Counted from the stretch's first letter, positions 26,135-34,763 are shown. The stretch is 64,000 bases of DNA from Opitutaceae bacterium (GCA_024233285.1 JACKPU010000002.1:481724-545723), one strand, 5' to 3'. Numbers and translations are program-made. Notes: generated by a model from the sequence alone, not told the origin.

Positions 26135-27108
26135 GGGGCTGGGGATTCAATGGCATCGCGATGCGCGAGACATGTCAGCCAGAAAGTCGTTGCCAGCAGC
26201 AGGGCGCCGCAGACCACGTGACCCGTGGTGACGTGCGGTTCGCGCAGCTGCCAGATGACGTGCGCGCCGAGCAGGATTTGCAGGACGAGCAATCCGATCA
26301 TCAATGACGCACCGCTGCGCATTGCGAGGGTGGCGCCGCGATCACGCCAGATTTTGGCGGCAAACCAGATCAGCGCGATCGTCAGCACGACAGCCATGGC
26401 GCGGTGCATGAAATTCAACGTCACGCGGTAATCCCAATGGGCGGGCAGCAAGCCGCCGTCCGCGGTCGAGAAAGGGAAGGTGGGGATGGCCAGCCCGGCG
26501 AAATTATGCCGCATGGCGGAAGCGATGATCAGTTGGACCAGCAGCAACAGCACGCAAATGTTGCCGGCGCGCCGCAACCCGGTGGTTACGGGCGCGCCGC
26601 GCTCGATCCAACCGCGCGACAATCCGGCCGCGATCGCGATCAGCACGCACACATAAACCTGTGCAAGGATGCCGTGCGGGATGCGCAGCATCTGGCCGAG
26701 GGTCATTTCGAAACCGGGCACGGCGAGTGAATCGAGCAACACGCGTTTGCCGCCGATCAGGCCTTGGATGATGACGATGGCGAGAGCGGACCAGCCGAGG
26801 TTGCGCAGCCAGCGGCGGGACTCTTTGCGCCAGAGCCAGATGGCGAGAATGATGGTGATGAAACCCATGACCGCACCGGTCAGGCGGTGCGAGTGCTCGG
26901 CAAACATCGCCAGGTTTTCGAGCCAGCCGTCGGGGTTGACCGACCCGTTGGACAGCGGCCAATCGGGGAAGGCCATGCCTGCGCCGATGCTCGTCGTGAA
27001 CGCGCCGAGCGTGACCAAAACGAAGACCCATGCGGCGCCCAGCGCGGCAAACCAAGCCAGGGCAGGGCGGTAAATGAGCGGGGCCGAAGGTGCGGAGGAA
27101 GTGGCCAT
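26131..27108 (-). CDS. ctaA: heme A synthase (COX15/CtaA)
   Basis: 325 residues with eight helices in two four-helix halves, converting heme O to heme A. Heme-ligand His motifs are EHSHRLTGAVMGF in the first half and FMHRAMAVVL in the second; GAFTTSIGAGMAFPDWPLSNG is the conserved first loop. Divergent from the Sco gene across 80 bases, suggesting joint control of copper and heme delivery. Confidence 0.95.
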   Translation of the reverse strand: MATSSAPSAPLIYRPALAWFAALGAAWVFVLVTLGAFTTSIGAGMAFPDWPLSNGSVNPDGWLENLAMFAEHSHRLTGAVMGFITIILAIWLWRKESRRWLRNLGWSALAIVIIQGLIGGKRVLLDSLAVPGFEMTLGQMLRIPHGILAQVYVCVLIAIAAGLSRGWIERGAPVTTGLRRAGNICVLLLLVQLIIASAMRHNFAGLAIPTFPFSTADGGLLPAHWDYRVTLNFMHRAMAVVLTIALIWFAAKIWRDRGATLAMRSGASLMIGLLVLQILLGAHVIWQLREPHVTTGHVVCGALLLATTFWLTCLAHRDAIESPAP

Positions 27109-27188
27109 GAGCGGATAAACTTCCCGATAGAAGCGTCCGCGCTAGTTGCCGCAAACCCTTTGACAATTATTTCGCCGGGCGAATCCGT

Positions 27189-28082
27189 ATGGGTATGAAA
27201 TCTAATATCCCCCTCCTTTGCGGCGTCCTGATGCTGGCGGCGGGTTGCGCGCGTGAAGAGCCGGCGCCGGTGGAAGCCACCGCACCGCAGGAAGAGCGCT
27301 ATGCGATGGTGGGGCAGATCATCACCGTGGATCGCGAGAAGCATGTGCTGGTGGTGGATCACGAGGAAATTCCCGGTTACATGCCGGCCATGGTCATGGA
27401 GTTCGTTGTTTCGCCCGGCGACACTGCCAATGCCCATGAAGGGCAGCGCATCCGGGCCGACATGGTGCCGACCACGGACGGACTCTATCGTTTGGAAAAT
27501 ATCTGGCCGGCGGACAACGTGGCCGAATCGACCGTCAAAGCCGGCGCCGACGCCCTGCGGCAGGACACGCTCATTCGCGGACGCGGTGCCTACCGGGAAA
27601 TCGGGGAGAACCTGCCGAATTTCGCGCTCTACGATCAAACCGGCGCCGTCGTGCAAAGCGCGCGGTTTCGTGGCAAACAAATCATGCTCAATTTCATCTA
27701 CACGCGCTGTCCGGTGGCCACGATGTGCCCCGCCGCGACGATGAAGATGATCGAAACCCAGCAGCTGGCCAACGAAGCCGGGGTGAAGAACCTCGAACTC
27801 ATCTCGATCACGCTCGACCCCGAATACGACACGCCCGGTGTCTTGCGCGATTACGCGCAGGCCCGTGGCATTGATACGAGCAACTTCAGCTTTCTCACGG
27901 GGCCGGAGCGTGCGATCAAGGACCTGCTCACGCAGTTCGGCGTCATCGCCCAGTTTGAAGGCAGTATCATCAAGCACACCTTGGGCACCTTGCTGATCAA
28001 TGAAGAGGGCCGCATCGTCTACCGCGCCGACGGGACGGTCTGGGATCCGAAGAGCTTCGTGGCGCGGATGCACCGGTCATGA
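27189..28082 (+). CDS. lipoprotein with CusF-like domain fused to a Sco copper chaperone
   Basis: 297 residues. A lipobox (LMLAAGC) ends the signal. Residues about 38-90 form a CusF/CopG-like copper-binding barrel (GQIITVDREKHVLVVDHEEI, PGYMPAMVMEF). From about 138 a Sco1/SenC thioredoxin fold follows, with Cys ligands CPVATMC (five residues between, not the usual three) and the His in IIKHTLGTLL. Sco delivers copper to CuA of oxidase subunit II. A TTGACA stands at 27160-27165, but I found no good -10. Start at 27189 or the ATG six bases on (MKSN). Its stop overlaps the next ATG (ATGA). Confidence 0.9.
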   Translation: MGMKSNIPLLCGVLMLAAGCAREEPAPVEATAPQEERYAMVGQIITVDREKHVLVVDHEEIPGYMPAMVMEFVVSPGDTANAHEGQRIRADMVPTTDGLYRLENIWPADNVAESTVKAGADALRQDTLIRGRGAYREIGENLPNFALYDQTGAVVQSARFRGKQIMLNFIYTRCPVATMCPAATMKMIETQQLANEAGVKNLELISITLDPEYDTPGVLRDYAQARGIDTSNFSFLTGPERAIKDLLTQFGVIAQFEGSIIKHTLGTLLINEEGRIVYRADGTVWDPKSFVARMHRS

Positions 28083-29008
28083 ATGCGGTCATGGCCCAAC
28101 GCCCCCCGGTGTTCTGGCGTATCGCGCGCATCACGATCGTCGCCTTCGCGCTATACGTGGCGCTGCGGGTGATGCCCACCGGCACCAACCTAAGCCATAT
28201 GGATTTCCGGGTGGAAGGGGAGAACGTCATTCAGATGTGCGATCCGGCGAATCCGCAATTTCTGCCGGTGGTCAATGTGCGCTCGCCGGTTAGCTTTACG
28301 GTAAGCCCCGGCGCGGTGCCGCAAGCGGGAACTGAAACGACCGTCACCTTCACTCTGGCAACCCATGCCGGCAAGGCGATCGGCCCGGCCGATCTGCTCA
28401 ATGTGCACACCGAGCTGCTGCACCTGATGATCGTCGATCCTCATTTGATGGATTACCATCACGTGCACCCGCGGCCCGGTCGCGAACCCGGACAGTGGGT
28501 GTTTTCATTCACGCCGCATTACGGCGGTGAGTATCGTTTTTTCGCGGACTTTACTCCGGCGGCCACCGGGCTCGGACTCTATGCCTCGGCGAAAATCAAT
28601 GTCGCGGGCGAGCCTCCTGCGCCCGCGGCCATCGCGGCCGCGCACGCGCCGGCATGGACGGCAGCTTTGGCCGGCATTGATTTCGCTTTGCGGCCGACAG
28701 ACGGCGTGATTCGCGCCGGACAGGAAGCCGTGATGACCTTGACGATGTCACGGGCGGACGGGGGCGAAGTGCCGCTCGAGCCCGTGATGGATGCGTTTGC
28801 CCATGTCGTCGTCTTCGATCGTGAGCGCACAGGTTTTGCCCACATGCATCCGCAGGAGATTGATCTGACTGTGCCGCCGGATCGACACCACCCCACGCTG
28901 ACCTTCCGCATCGTCATTCCCACGCCGGGTTCCTATGTGGCATGGGCGCAGGTCAACAATGCCGGCACCGAACTCTATGTGCCGTTTTGGTTCGAGGTAG
29001 CGCTCTGA
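28079..29008 (+). CDS. His-rich duplicated periplasmic membrane-anchored protein of unknown function
   Basis: 309 residues. One N-terminal helix (about 14-30, ARITIVAFALYVALRVM), then two similar beta-rich modules. Module 1 contains ELLHLMIVDPHLMDYHHVHP, module 2 contains AFAHVVVFDRERTGFAHMHP; both then run to an aromatic strand (GEYRFFADFTP, GSYVAWAQVNN). The repeated H-x6/7-D-x6-HxHP pattern looks like a metal site. Overlap with the Sco gene (ATGA) and its neighbours suggest copper handling for oxidase assembly. I do not recognise a named family, though HxHP modules of this sort occur in FixH/YtkA-like proteins. Confidence 0.8.
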   Translation: MNAVMAQRPPVFWRIARITIVAFALYVALRVMPTGTNLSHMDFRVEGENVIQMCDPANPQFLPVVNVRSPVSFTVSPGAVPQAGTETTVTFTLATHAGKAIGPADLLNVHTELLHLMIVDPHLMDYHHVHPRPGREPGQWVFSFTPHYGGEYRFFADFTPAATGLGLYASAKINVAGEPPAPAAIAAAHAPAWTAALAGIDFALRPTDGVIRAGQEAVMTLTMSRADGGEVPLEPVMDAFAHVVVFDRERTGFAHMHPQEIDLTVPPDRHHPTLTFRIVIPTPGSYVAWAQVNNAGTELYVPFWFEVAL

Positions 29009-29023
29009 GTGACAGCCAAGGAA

Positions 29024-29055
29024 AAGGCCCGCTTCGCGGGAAGCGGGCCTTTTGT
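29024..29055. terminator. bidirectional terminator
   Basis: AAAAGGCCCGCTT (29024-29036), six-base loop, AAGCGGGCCTTTT (29043-29055). Perfect 13-bp stem with T runs in both directions, between the convergent His-rich gene and the PhyH gene. Confidence 0.93.
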
Positions 29056-29074
29056 TCGTGGAACTTGACGTGGC

Positions 29075-29914
29075 TCAATGGCCGTTCTTGCCGTGCTTGG
29101 CGCGGAAACGGGCGAGCTCGTTGTAGGCTTTGCTCGGATCGGCGTAATCGTTGCCGGCGATATCCCTGCCCTTGGCAAGGTAAAGCTGGTGCCAGGGAAA
29201 GTCCTTCTTGTTGAGCTTCGAGCGTGTGCTGATGTAGCGCATCGTGTAGCCGCAACGGCGCAGCGCGCTCGTGTTCGGCGGGCTGCCGTGGATGAGCCGG
29301 CCGTCGTGCAGGCTGCAATAGCCGGCATCGAGCTCGACCGCCACCGCCGCGGCATCGTTGCGCTGCGTCATGGTGATCTCGGTCGGGAAGACGGCGGCTT
29401 CCTTGGAAATATCCTCGTAATCGGAAAAACCTTTTTTGCCGGTGTTGTGCGTGCGCGGCACGATATACATGCAGCCGTTTTCCTTTTTGGACGGATCAAT
29501 CGCGAGCCAGACCGTGACGACTTCCATCGGGTCCAGCATGCCGCGCCAGTAAGCGGAATCCTCATGCCACGGCACACGTTTGCCGTTGCCGTGCGGCTTG
29601 CAGATGAAGTGTGAAGAGAAAAGTGCCAGATCGGGACCGAGGATCGGTTCGACGAGGCCCAGCACTTCATCGGAAAACAGCCATTGGAACAGATCGGGAT
29701 ACTGGAAATGCGGCACATCCATCAGCTCCGGGCGGGTGCCGTTGTCGAGGTCGTCGAGCAGACCTTCGAAGTAGTTCTTCAAGCCGTTGAACTTCTCGGC
29801 GGCGAAGACCGGCTCGGAGGGCAGAAAATAGCCCTCGCGGTGATATTGCTCGACCTGCGCAGGCGTCAGGCGATGCGGAATCGTGGATGAGGTTTGGGAG
29901 GAGGGGGCGACCAT
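29075..29914 (-). CDS. phytanoyl-CoA dioxygenase (PhyH) family protein 1
   Basis: 279 residues, Fe(II)/2-oxoglutarate oxygenase fold. The metal-binding HxD is in VPWHEDSAYW (about residues 117-119), the distal His in GRLIHGSPPNTS, with the oxoglutarate Arg near LRRCGYTMRY. The opening LTPAQVEQYHREGYF is the PhyH N-terminal helix. Substrate unknown. The ATG at 29914 is 6 bases from a TATAAC box (29926-29921), so the leader may be minimal. Divergent from an AraC regulator that may control it. Confidence 0.88.
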   Translation of the reverse strand: MVAPSSQTSSTIPHRLTPAQVEQYHREGYFLPSEPVFAAEKFNGLKNYFEGLLDDLDNGTRPELMDVPHFQYPDLFQWLFSDEVLGLVEPILGPDLALFSSHFICKPHGNGKRVPWHEDSAYWRGMLDPMEVVTVWLAIDPSKKENGCMYIVPRTHNTGKKGFSDYEDISKEAAVFPTEITMTQRNDAAAVAVELDAGYCSLHDGRLIHGSPPNTSALRRCGYTMRYISTRSKLNKKDFPWHQLYLAKGRDIAGNDYADPSKAYNELARFRAKHGKNGH

Positions 29915-29947
29915 GAGTATGTTATAGCAGCATCATTTGGGAAAATC

Positions 29948-29965
29948 TTGCCATATAATGGCCAA
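29948..29965. promoter_or_regulatory. imperfect palindrome overlapping a TATAAT box, candidate operator
   Basis: TTGCCATATAATGGCCAA in the 71-base gap between PhyH 1 and the AraC gene. Its centre holds the TATAAT (29954-29959) that suits the rightward AraC gene (start 29986). GCCAT/ATGGC arms around ATA are perfect. AraC autoregulation is a natural reading; no regulator half-site is known. Confidence 0.45.
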
Positions 29966-29985
29966 AAATTGTGTTTAATTGATTC

Positions 29986-30831
29986 ATGGCGCGTTCTTGG
30001 GCCCACTTTAAACTCGCCGATTTCGTGCAACCCGGAGAGCACTATCACTTTGCGCGCACCGAATTGTCCGGCGGTGAAGGCGCGCGCGTGCACGACCATG
30101 ATTACCACGAGGTGTTTTGGCTAACCCGGGGGCACGGTGAGCACCGCTGGAACGGACGCAATGACACGGCTGAGGCCGGCCGGTTGTATTTGATCCGCCC
30201 GCAGGATCGCCACCGTGTCGCCGGCTCCTCGGCCGCGCCGCTGCATATCATCAATCTGGCGTTTCCGAGTGCGATTTGGGCGGAAGTCAGAACGCGCTAT
30301 TTCGCGGACCAGCCGGATTGGTTTGAGCAGCGCGACACCGAACGCGTCTGGCCCGTCGGTCCGCGAGCCAAGCTGAGCCTGGACTATTGGGCGCGGCGGT
30401 TGACCGAGCCGGACCGTCCGCGCGTGGTGCTGGAAGGCTTTTTGATGGAGTTGCCATCACTACGCGGCCGCGATCCGGCGCGCGGAACACCAGTGGTCCC
30501 GGAGTGGCTGGCACGGGCGCAGCGCGAGATCCTGAAACCGGAGCACTTTGCGAACGGCACCGCAGGCTTTGCCCGACTGGCCGGGCGCAGTCCCTCGCAT
30601 GTTTCGCGTGCGACAGAGCGCTGGCTGGGGTGCACACCGACCGATTTGGTGAATGCCGCGCGGATCGATCACGCGGCGCGGCAACTGGCGGAAACGGGGC
30701 GGCCGATTCTCGACATCATGTTCGACTGCGGCCTGACCAACCTCTCGCACTTCTACGCCCTGTTTCGCAAGCGCCACGGCGTGAGTCCGCGGCGCTATCG
30801 GTTGCAGGCGCACCCGACAGTGCGCGGTTAG
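29986..30831 (+). CDS. AraC-family transcriptional regulator with N-terminal cupin
   Basis: 281 residues. N-terminal cupin sensor: ARVHDHDYHEVFWLTRGHGEHRWNG carries the metal-type His cluster, then GRLYLIRPQDRHRV. C-terminal double helix-turn-helix (about residues 185-275): AGFARLAGRSPSHVSRATERWLGCTPTDLVNAARIDHAARQL, then ILDIMFDCGLTNLSHFYALFRKRHGVSPRRYR. Probably senses a small molecule and controls the divergent PhyH gene. The stop overlaps that of the convergent AMP nucleosidase gene by four bases. Confidence 0.9.
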   Translation: MARSWAHFKLADFVQPGEHYHFARTELSGGEGARVHDHDYHEVFWLTRGHGEHRWNGRNDTAEAGRLYLIRPQDRHRVAGSSAAPLHIINLAFPSAIWAEVRTRYFADQPDWFEQRDTERVWPVGPRAKLSLDYWARRLTEPDRPRVVLEGFLMELPSLRGRDPARGTPVVPEWLARAQREILKPEHFANGTAGFARLAGRSPSHVSRATERWLGCTPTDLVNAARIDHAARQLAETGRPILDIMFDCGLTNLSHFYALFRKRHGVSPRRYRLQAHPTVRG

Positions 30832-31676
30832 AACTGCAGGTGTTTGACCGTGAGTCCCTTGTTGATCAGTTGCTTGAGCGAATCGATGCCGATGCGGAGG
30901 TGATCGGTGACGTATTGCGCGTCCACGTTCTTGTCGCTCTCGGCGGTTTTGACGCCTTCGGGTGCCATGGGCTGATCGGAGACGAGCAGGAGGGCTCCGG
31001 TCGAAATTTCATTGAAAAAGCCAGTCATGAAGATCGTCGCGGTTTCCATGTCGACCGCGAGCGCGCGGATCTTCTTGAGATACTTTTTGAACTTGGCGTC
31101 GTGTTCCCACACGCGGCGGTTGGTCGTGTAGCACGTGCCGGTCCAGTAGTCGCGTTCGTGATCGCGAATGGTGGTGGAGATGGCTTTTTGCAGTGCAAAG
31201 GATGGCAGCGCGGGCACCTCGGGCGGGAAGTAGTCGTTGCTCGTGCCTTCGCCGCGGATGGCGGCAATCGGGAGAATCAAATCGCCGACGGCGGCACGGT
31301 GTTTGAGGCCGCCGCATTTGCCGAGGAAGAGCACGGCCTTGGGATTGATGGCGGTGAGCAGGTCCATCACCGTCGCGGCGGTGGCGCTGCCCATGCCGAA
31401 ATTGATGATGGTGATCTTGCCGGCGGTGGCACTCATCATCGGCTTGTCCTTGCCCTGCACCGGCACGCGATGCCACTGCGCGAAGAGTTTCACGTAATGA
31501 TCGAAATTGGTGAGCAGGATGTATTGGCCGAAATCCTCCAACGCCACGCCGGTGTAACGCGGCAGCCAGTTTTTGACGATGTCTTTGCGGGACTTCAGTC
31601 CTTTGCGACTGGTCTCACTCGATGGGATGTTGGATGGCGGCGCCGAGGCGGCGGCGGCGGTGGTCGGTTTGGGCAT
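30828..31676 (-). CDS. amn: AMP nucleosidase, short form
   Basis: 282 residues, nucleoside phosphorylase fold hydrolysing AMP to adenine and ribose 5-phosphate. VLFLGKCGGLKHRAAVGDLILPIAAIRGEGTSNDY is the phosphate/ribose region, WTGTCYTTNRRVWE and the catalytic-base region ALAVDMETATIFMTGF follow. Short forms of this sort lack the N-terminal regulatory domain of E. coli Amn. Start is at MPKPTTAA, with an Ala/Ser/Pro-rich leader that may be disordered. Confidence 0.88.
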   Translation of the reverse strand: MPKPTTAAAASAPPSNIPSSETSRKGLKSRKDIVKNWLPRYTGVALEDFGQYILLTNFDHYVKLFAQWHRVPVQGKDKPMMSATAGKITIINFGMGSATAATVMDLLTAINPKAVLFLGKCGGLKHRAAVGDLILPIAAIRGEGTSNDYFPPEVPALPSFALQKAISTTIRDHERDYWTGTCYTTNRRVWEHDAKFKKYLKKIRALAVDMETATIFMTGFFNEISTGALLLVSDQPMAPEGVKTAESDKNVDAQYVTDHLRIGIDSLKQLINKGLTVKHLQF

Positions 31677-31733
31677 GGCCGGACGATGGAGAATCGCGGG
31701 TGATTTGTCGATGCGCGCCCGTGCAAGTGGCGC

Positions 31734-33119
31734 TCAGGGAACCGGAGTCGCGGGCTGCAGTTCGGCGAGGGTAATCACCTGCGTGAAGCGCGTCTCGCCC
31801 TGTTTGTCGATGCAGGTGACGAGCAGCTCGCGGGCCTTGCCTTGGCCGCGGAGATCGACCCGCACAAAATTCTGGTCGCCGACGAGCGTGCCGGGGACGA
31901 CGTAGGGATCCTGGGCCTTGTCGCTGGACTCGACGTTCCACGATCCGCTGCTCAGCGGCGAGGAGGTTATCTCGTAAACCCACGGGCCGTTGTCCCCGAG
32001 CTGCCGTTTATACACGGCGCTATGGTGCACATCGCCGGTGAGAAACACGACGCCGGTGATTTCGTTCTCGACGATGAAATCCATCAACTCTTCGCGTTCG
32101 CGGCGGTAGAGTTCGTGCGGTTCGCCGCGTGCTTCGGTCTGCAACATCTGGTTGCCGGTGGCGATGAAGAGAAACTTGAAATGCTTCAGTTCCTTCGCGG
32201 AGAGGAGCGATTGTTTGAGCCATTCAAGTTGCTGGCGGCCCCATTGGGTTTTTCCCGGATGTTTGTCCTGATCGAGCCCGGCGGCGTCGCGATGGTAGTG
32301 ATTGTCCATCAGGAAAAACGCGGCATCACCCCAGTAGAATTTGCTGTAGACGCCCGGATTGGCGCGTTCGCCATAAGTGTGATTGCCCCAGTAGGCTTTG
32401 AAAATCTCGAGGGCGGTGTCCTTGTATTCGTAGGACCAGTTCGAGTCGTTGGGACCGTAATCGTGATCGTCCCACGTGGCGTAGTGGTGCATTGCGCCGA
32501 GCAGCTTCTGCATCTCGGGAATGGCGCGATCGTGCATGGGGCGATACCAGAGCCCGCTGATCGAGTCGTAGTCGGGTTCGCGCCAATACCAATTGTCGCC
32601 GGTCCAGATCATGAAGTCGGCGCCGCTCTCGCCCATCAGTTCAAACGTGCGCGTGGTCTTGCCGTAGCCGGGGCCGGGCCGGTCGAATTCGGGATCGTTG
32701 ATGAAGGCGCAGGAGCCGACGAGGAACGAGAAATCCGGCGGCGGTTTGCGCCACTCCCAGAGATCCTGGGTGGCAAAGACTGCCGGCGCTGCGAGCGTTT
32801 GCTCCACGCCGTCGATAGTGATCGAATACGCGTATTCGCCGCCCATCTTGAGCAGGCCGGGGCGGAAATGATGAATCTGCCCGCCGGCGGGATGAGGCTC
32901 CACTTCGCGATGGGTGATCATTTGCCGCGCATCCGGTTGATCGGCGAGCCAGTAGGTGAGTGTGACCTCCTTGGCGTCCTTGGTTTCGAGCCAGAGAAAC
33001 ACCTCGCGATGGGCCCGGTAGCCCAGCATGGGGCCGGAAACAATCGAACCGGCGGCGACGACCACCGCGGGCAACAACAAGAACAAACCCAACCAACGAA
33101 GGCGTGTGCTTAGAGTCAT
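31734..33119 (-). CDS. secreted PhoD-type alkaline phosphatase/phosphodiesterase
   Basis: 461 residues from MTLSTRLRW (33119); frame is open 5' but only this ATG gives a proper signal peptide (hydrophobic WLGLFLLLPAVVVAAG). Calcineurin-like core with metal ligands in LVGSCAF, IWTGDNWYW, TWDDHDYGPND, GNQML and LTGDVHHSAVY. PhoD enzymes use Fe3+/Ca2+ and act on phosphomono- or diesters outside the cytoplasm. An N-terminal beta domain (LGYRAHREVFLWLETKDAKE) is also typical. No pho box was recognised. Confidence 0.9.
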   Translation of the reverse strand: MTLSTRLRWLGLFLLLPAVVVAAGSIVSGPMLGYRAHREVFLWLETKDAKEVTLTYWLADQPDARQMITHREVEPHPAGGQIHHFRPGLLKMGGEYAYSITIDGVEQTLAAPAVFATQDLWEWRKPPPDFSFLVGSCAFINDPEFDRPGPGYGKTTRTFELMGESGADFMIWTGDNWYWREPDYDSISGLWYRPMHDRAIPEMQKLLGAMHHYATWDDHDYGPNDSNWSYEYKDTALEIFKAYWGNHTYGERANPGVYSKFYWGDAAFFLMDNHYHRDAAGLDQDKHPGKTQWGRQQLEWLKQSLLSAKELKHFKFLFIATGNQMLQTEARGEPHELYRREREELMDFIVENEITGVVFLTGDVHHSAVYKRQLGDNGPWVYEITSSPLSSGSWNVESSDKAQDPYVVPGTLVGDQNFVRVDLRGQGKARELLVTCIDKQGETRFTQVITLAELQPATPVP

Positions 33120-33220
33120 AGTCGCAGATTGGCCGGGCGGACGTCGGACGCAAAGCTCCAAAATGTAACGAATTGGGTTCAAGTCGACACGGCGGCGGCA
33201 ACCACGCATAGTGTCCGGCG

Positions 33221-33811
33221 ATGCTGACGCCGTGTTGCTCCCTGTCCCGTCCGACGACGACCACGGTGCGGGAGTTTTTGCAACAACAGGCCGCGCAACC
33301 GTTTTCCTATCGCGAAGTCGGCCGCACTGCCGGCCGGCCGCCGCGGGGCTACGCTTATGACGACAACCACGTTCAGCTCGGCGAAGGCGAAGCCTGTTTT
33401 GTCCGCGCCTGTGCGGCGCTCCACGAGTGGAAAATGTTTCCGCCCGGCTGGACCGCGATCACGCCGGCCGAGACCGGACCGGTGGTGCCCGGATTGACCG
33501 TGGCGATGCAGGCCCGCGCCTTGGGCGTGTGGTGGCTGAACGCGTGCCGGGTGGTCTATCTCGTGGACGAAACCCAGCCGGTGCGTCGGCGGGGGTTTGC
33601 TTACGGCACGCTGCCGGCGCATGTGGAGCAGGGCGAGGAGCTGTTTACGATCGAGCAGTGGGCCGACGGCACGGTGTGGTATCGCGTGCAGGCCTTTTCC
33701 AGACCCCGCTACTGGCCGGTGCGATTGGCCCGGCCGCTGGCTCGCCGTTTGCAGGCGAAATTTGTGCGCGACTCCAAGGCGGCAATGACTCAACTTGTCG
33801 GAACCCCCTGA
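33221..33811 (+). CDS. DUF1990 protein
   Basis: 196 residues. FSYREVGRTAGRPPRGYAYDDN, GEACFVRACAALHEWKMFPPGW, and RRRGFAYGTLPAHVEQGEELFTIE are the conserved DUF1990 segments; no signal peptide or membrane helix. The fold is probably a START-like (helix-grip) ligand-binding domain but that is from memory of the family. Its stop is immediately followed by the ATG of the YndJ-like gene, so the two work together. Confidence 0.85.
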   Translation: MLTPCCSLSRPTTTTVREFLQQQAAQPFSYREVGRTAGRPPRGYAYDDNHVQLGEGEACFVRACAALHEWKMFPPGWTAITPAETGPVVPGLTVAMQARALGVWWLNACRVVYLVDETQPVRRRGFAYGTLPAHVEQGEELFTIEQWADGTVWYRVQAFSRPRYWPVRLARPLARRLQAKFVRDSKAAMTQLVGTP

Positions 33812-34762
33812 ATGACCACCCCGATAAAAGTTCGCATCGGCGCGCTCTGCTGGTGCGTGTTCACCTACCTGACTGTTTCCGATTTCAAACATGGCCCTTG
33901 GGCCGAGGCACTGGTGTTGCTGGCGGCCTTGGTGCTGATGCCGATGACGTGGTGCCTCGCCCGCGATTTCGACGACCAGGGCTGGGCCGAGCGCCTGTGG
34001 AAGTTTGACCTGCAGCTGCAACTGCCCGCGGCGCTGCTGTTGCTGCCGGCGTTCTGGCTTTCGCCGGGACTTGCTGCGCTGCTGTGCGCGCTGCCGTGGT
34101 TTCTCATGCTGGCGGTGATGGCCGTGGATGGCCTGTTGCGCCTGCGCCGGCACGGCATTCGTCCGGCGGGCGTGTTCTGCCGCGATGTGGGATTGATCTA
34201 CGCTTCGGTCGGGGGGGCTTGGCTGCTTGCGGATCGCGCGGGCTGGCAACCGCTCGGTTTCGCGCCGGAGATCGTGTTGTTGACCGCGGTGCATTTTCAC
34301 TACGCGGGCCTGATTCTGCCGGTCCTGGCCGGACTGGCGTTGAACCGTCGGCCGGATTGCCCGGTTGGCCGCTGGTCGATGTGGCTCGTCTTGATTGGCG
34401 TGCCGCTTGTGGCGGTGGGCATCACGGCCACCCAAACCGGCGGACCGTCATGGCTGGAAATGGTGGCGGCCTGGGTGCTGGTGCTCGGCGGGCTGGGTGT
34501 GGCGCTGCAACATATCGCGCTGGCGGTGACCGAACACTGCGTGAATTCCCTCGTGCGTTGGTTTTGGGGCGTGGCCGGTATCGCGTTGGCCGCCGGCATG
34601 TTATTGGCGGGACTTTACGCGTCGCGCGGATTCGTGACCTTCGCGTGGCTCGACATCCCGTGGATGCGCGCGCTGCACGGTTCGCTCAACGCGATCGGCT
34701 TTTCCCTGTTTGCCCTGCTCGCCTGGTGCCGCGCCGGCCGGAAGTGCTGTAGCGGGGAGTGA
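33812..34762 (+). CDS. YndJ-like integral membrane protein
   Basis: 316 residues with about nine helices. LLTAVHFHYAGLILPVLAGLALNR is the YndJ signature, containing HFHYAG that may bind a metal or heme. LDIPWMRALHGSLNAIGFSLFALLAW at the C-terminus repeats a HGSLNAIGF pattern that is also conserved. Function unknown. In several genomes YndJ and DUF1990 genes are neighbours or fused, which fits the zero-base spacing seen here. Convergent with lipA (1 base between stops). Confidence 0.82.
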   Translation: MTTPIKVRIGALCWCVFTYLTVSDFKHGPWAEALVLLAALVLMPMTWCLARDFDDQGWAERLWKFDLQLQLPAALLLLPAFWLSPGLAALLCALPWFLMLAVMAVDGLLRLRRHGIRPAGVFCRDVGLIYASVGGAWLLADRAGWQPLGFAPEIVLLTAVHFHYAGLILPVLAGLALNRRPDCPVGRWSMWLVLIGVPLVAVGITATQTGGPSWLEMVAAWVLVLGGLGVALQHIALAVTEHCVNSLVRWFWGVAGIALAAGMLLAGLYASRGFVTFAWLDIPWMRALHGSLNAIGFSLFALLAWCRAGRKCCSGE

Positions 34763-34763
34763 C

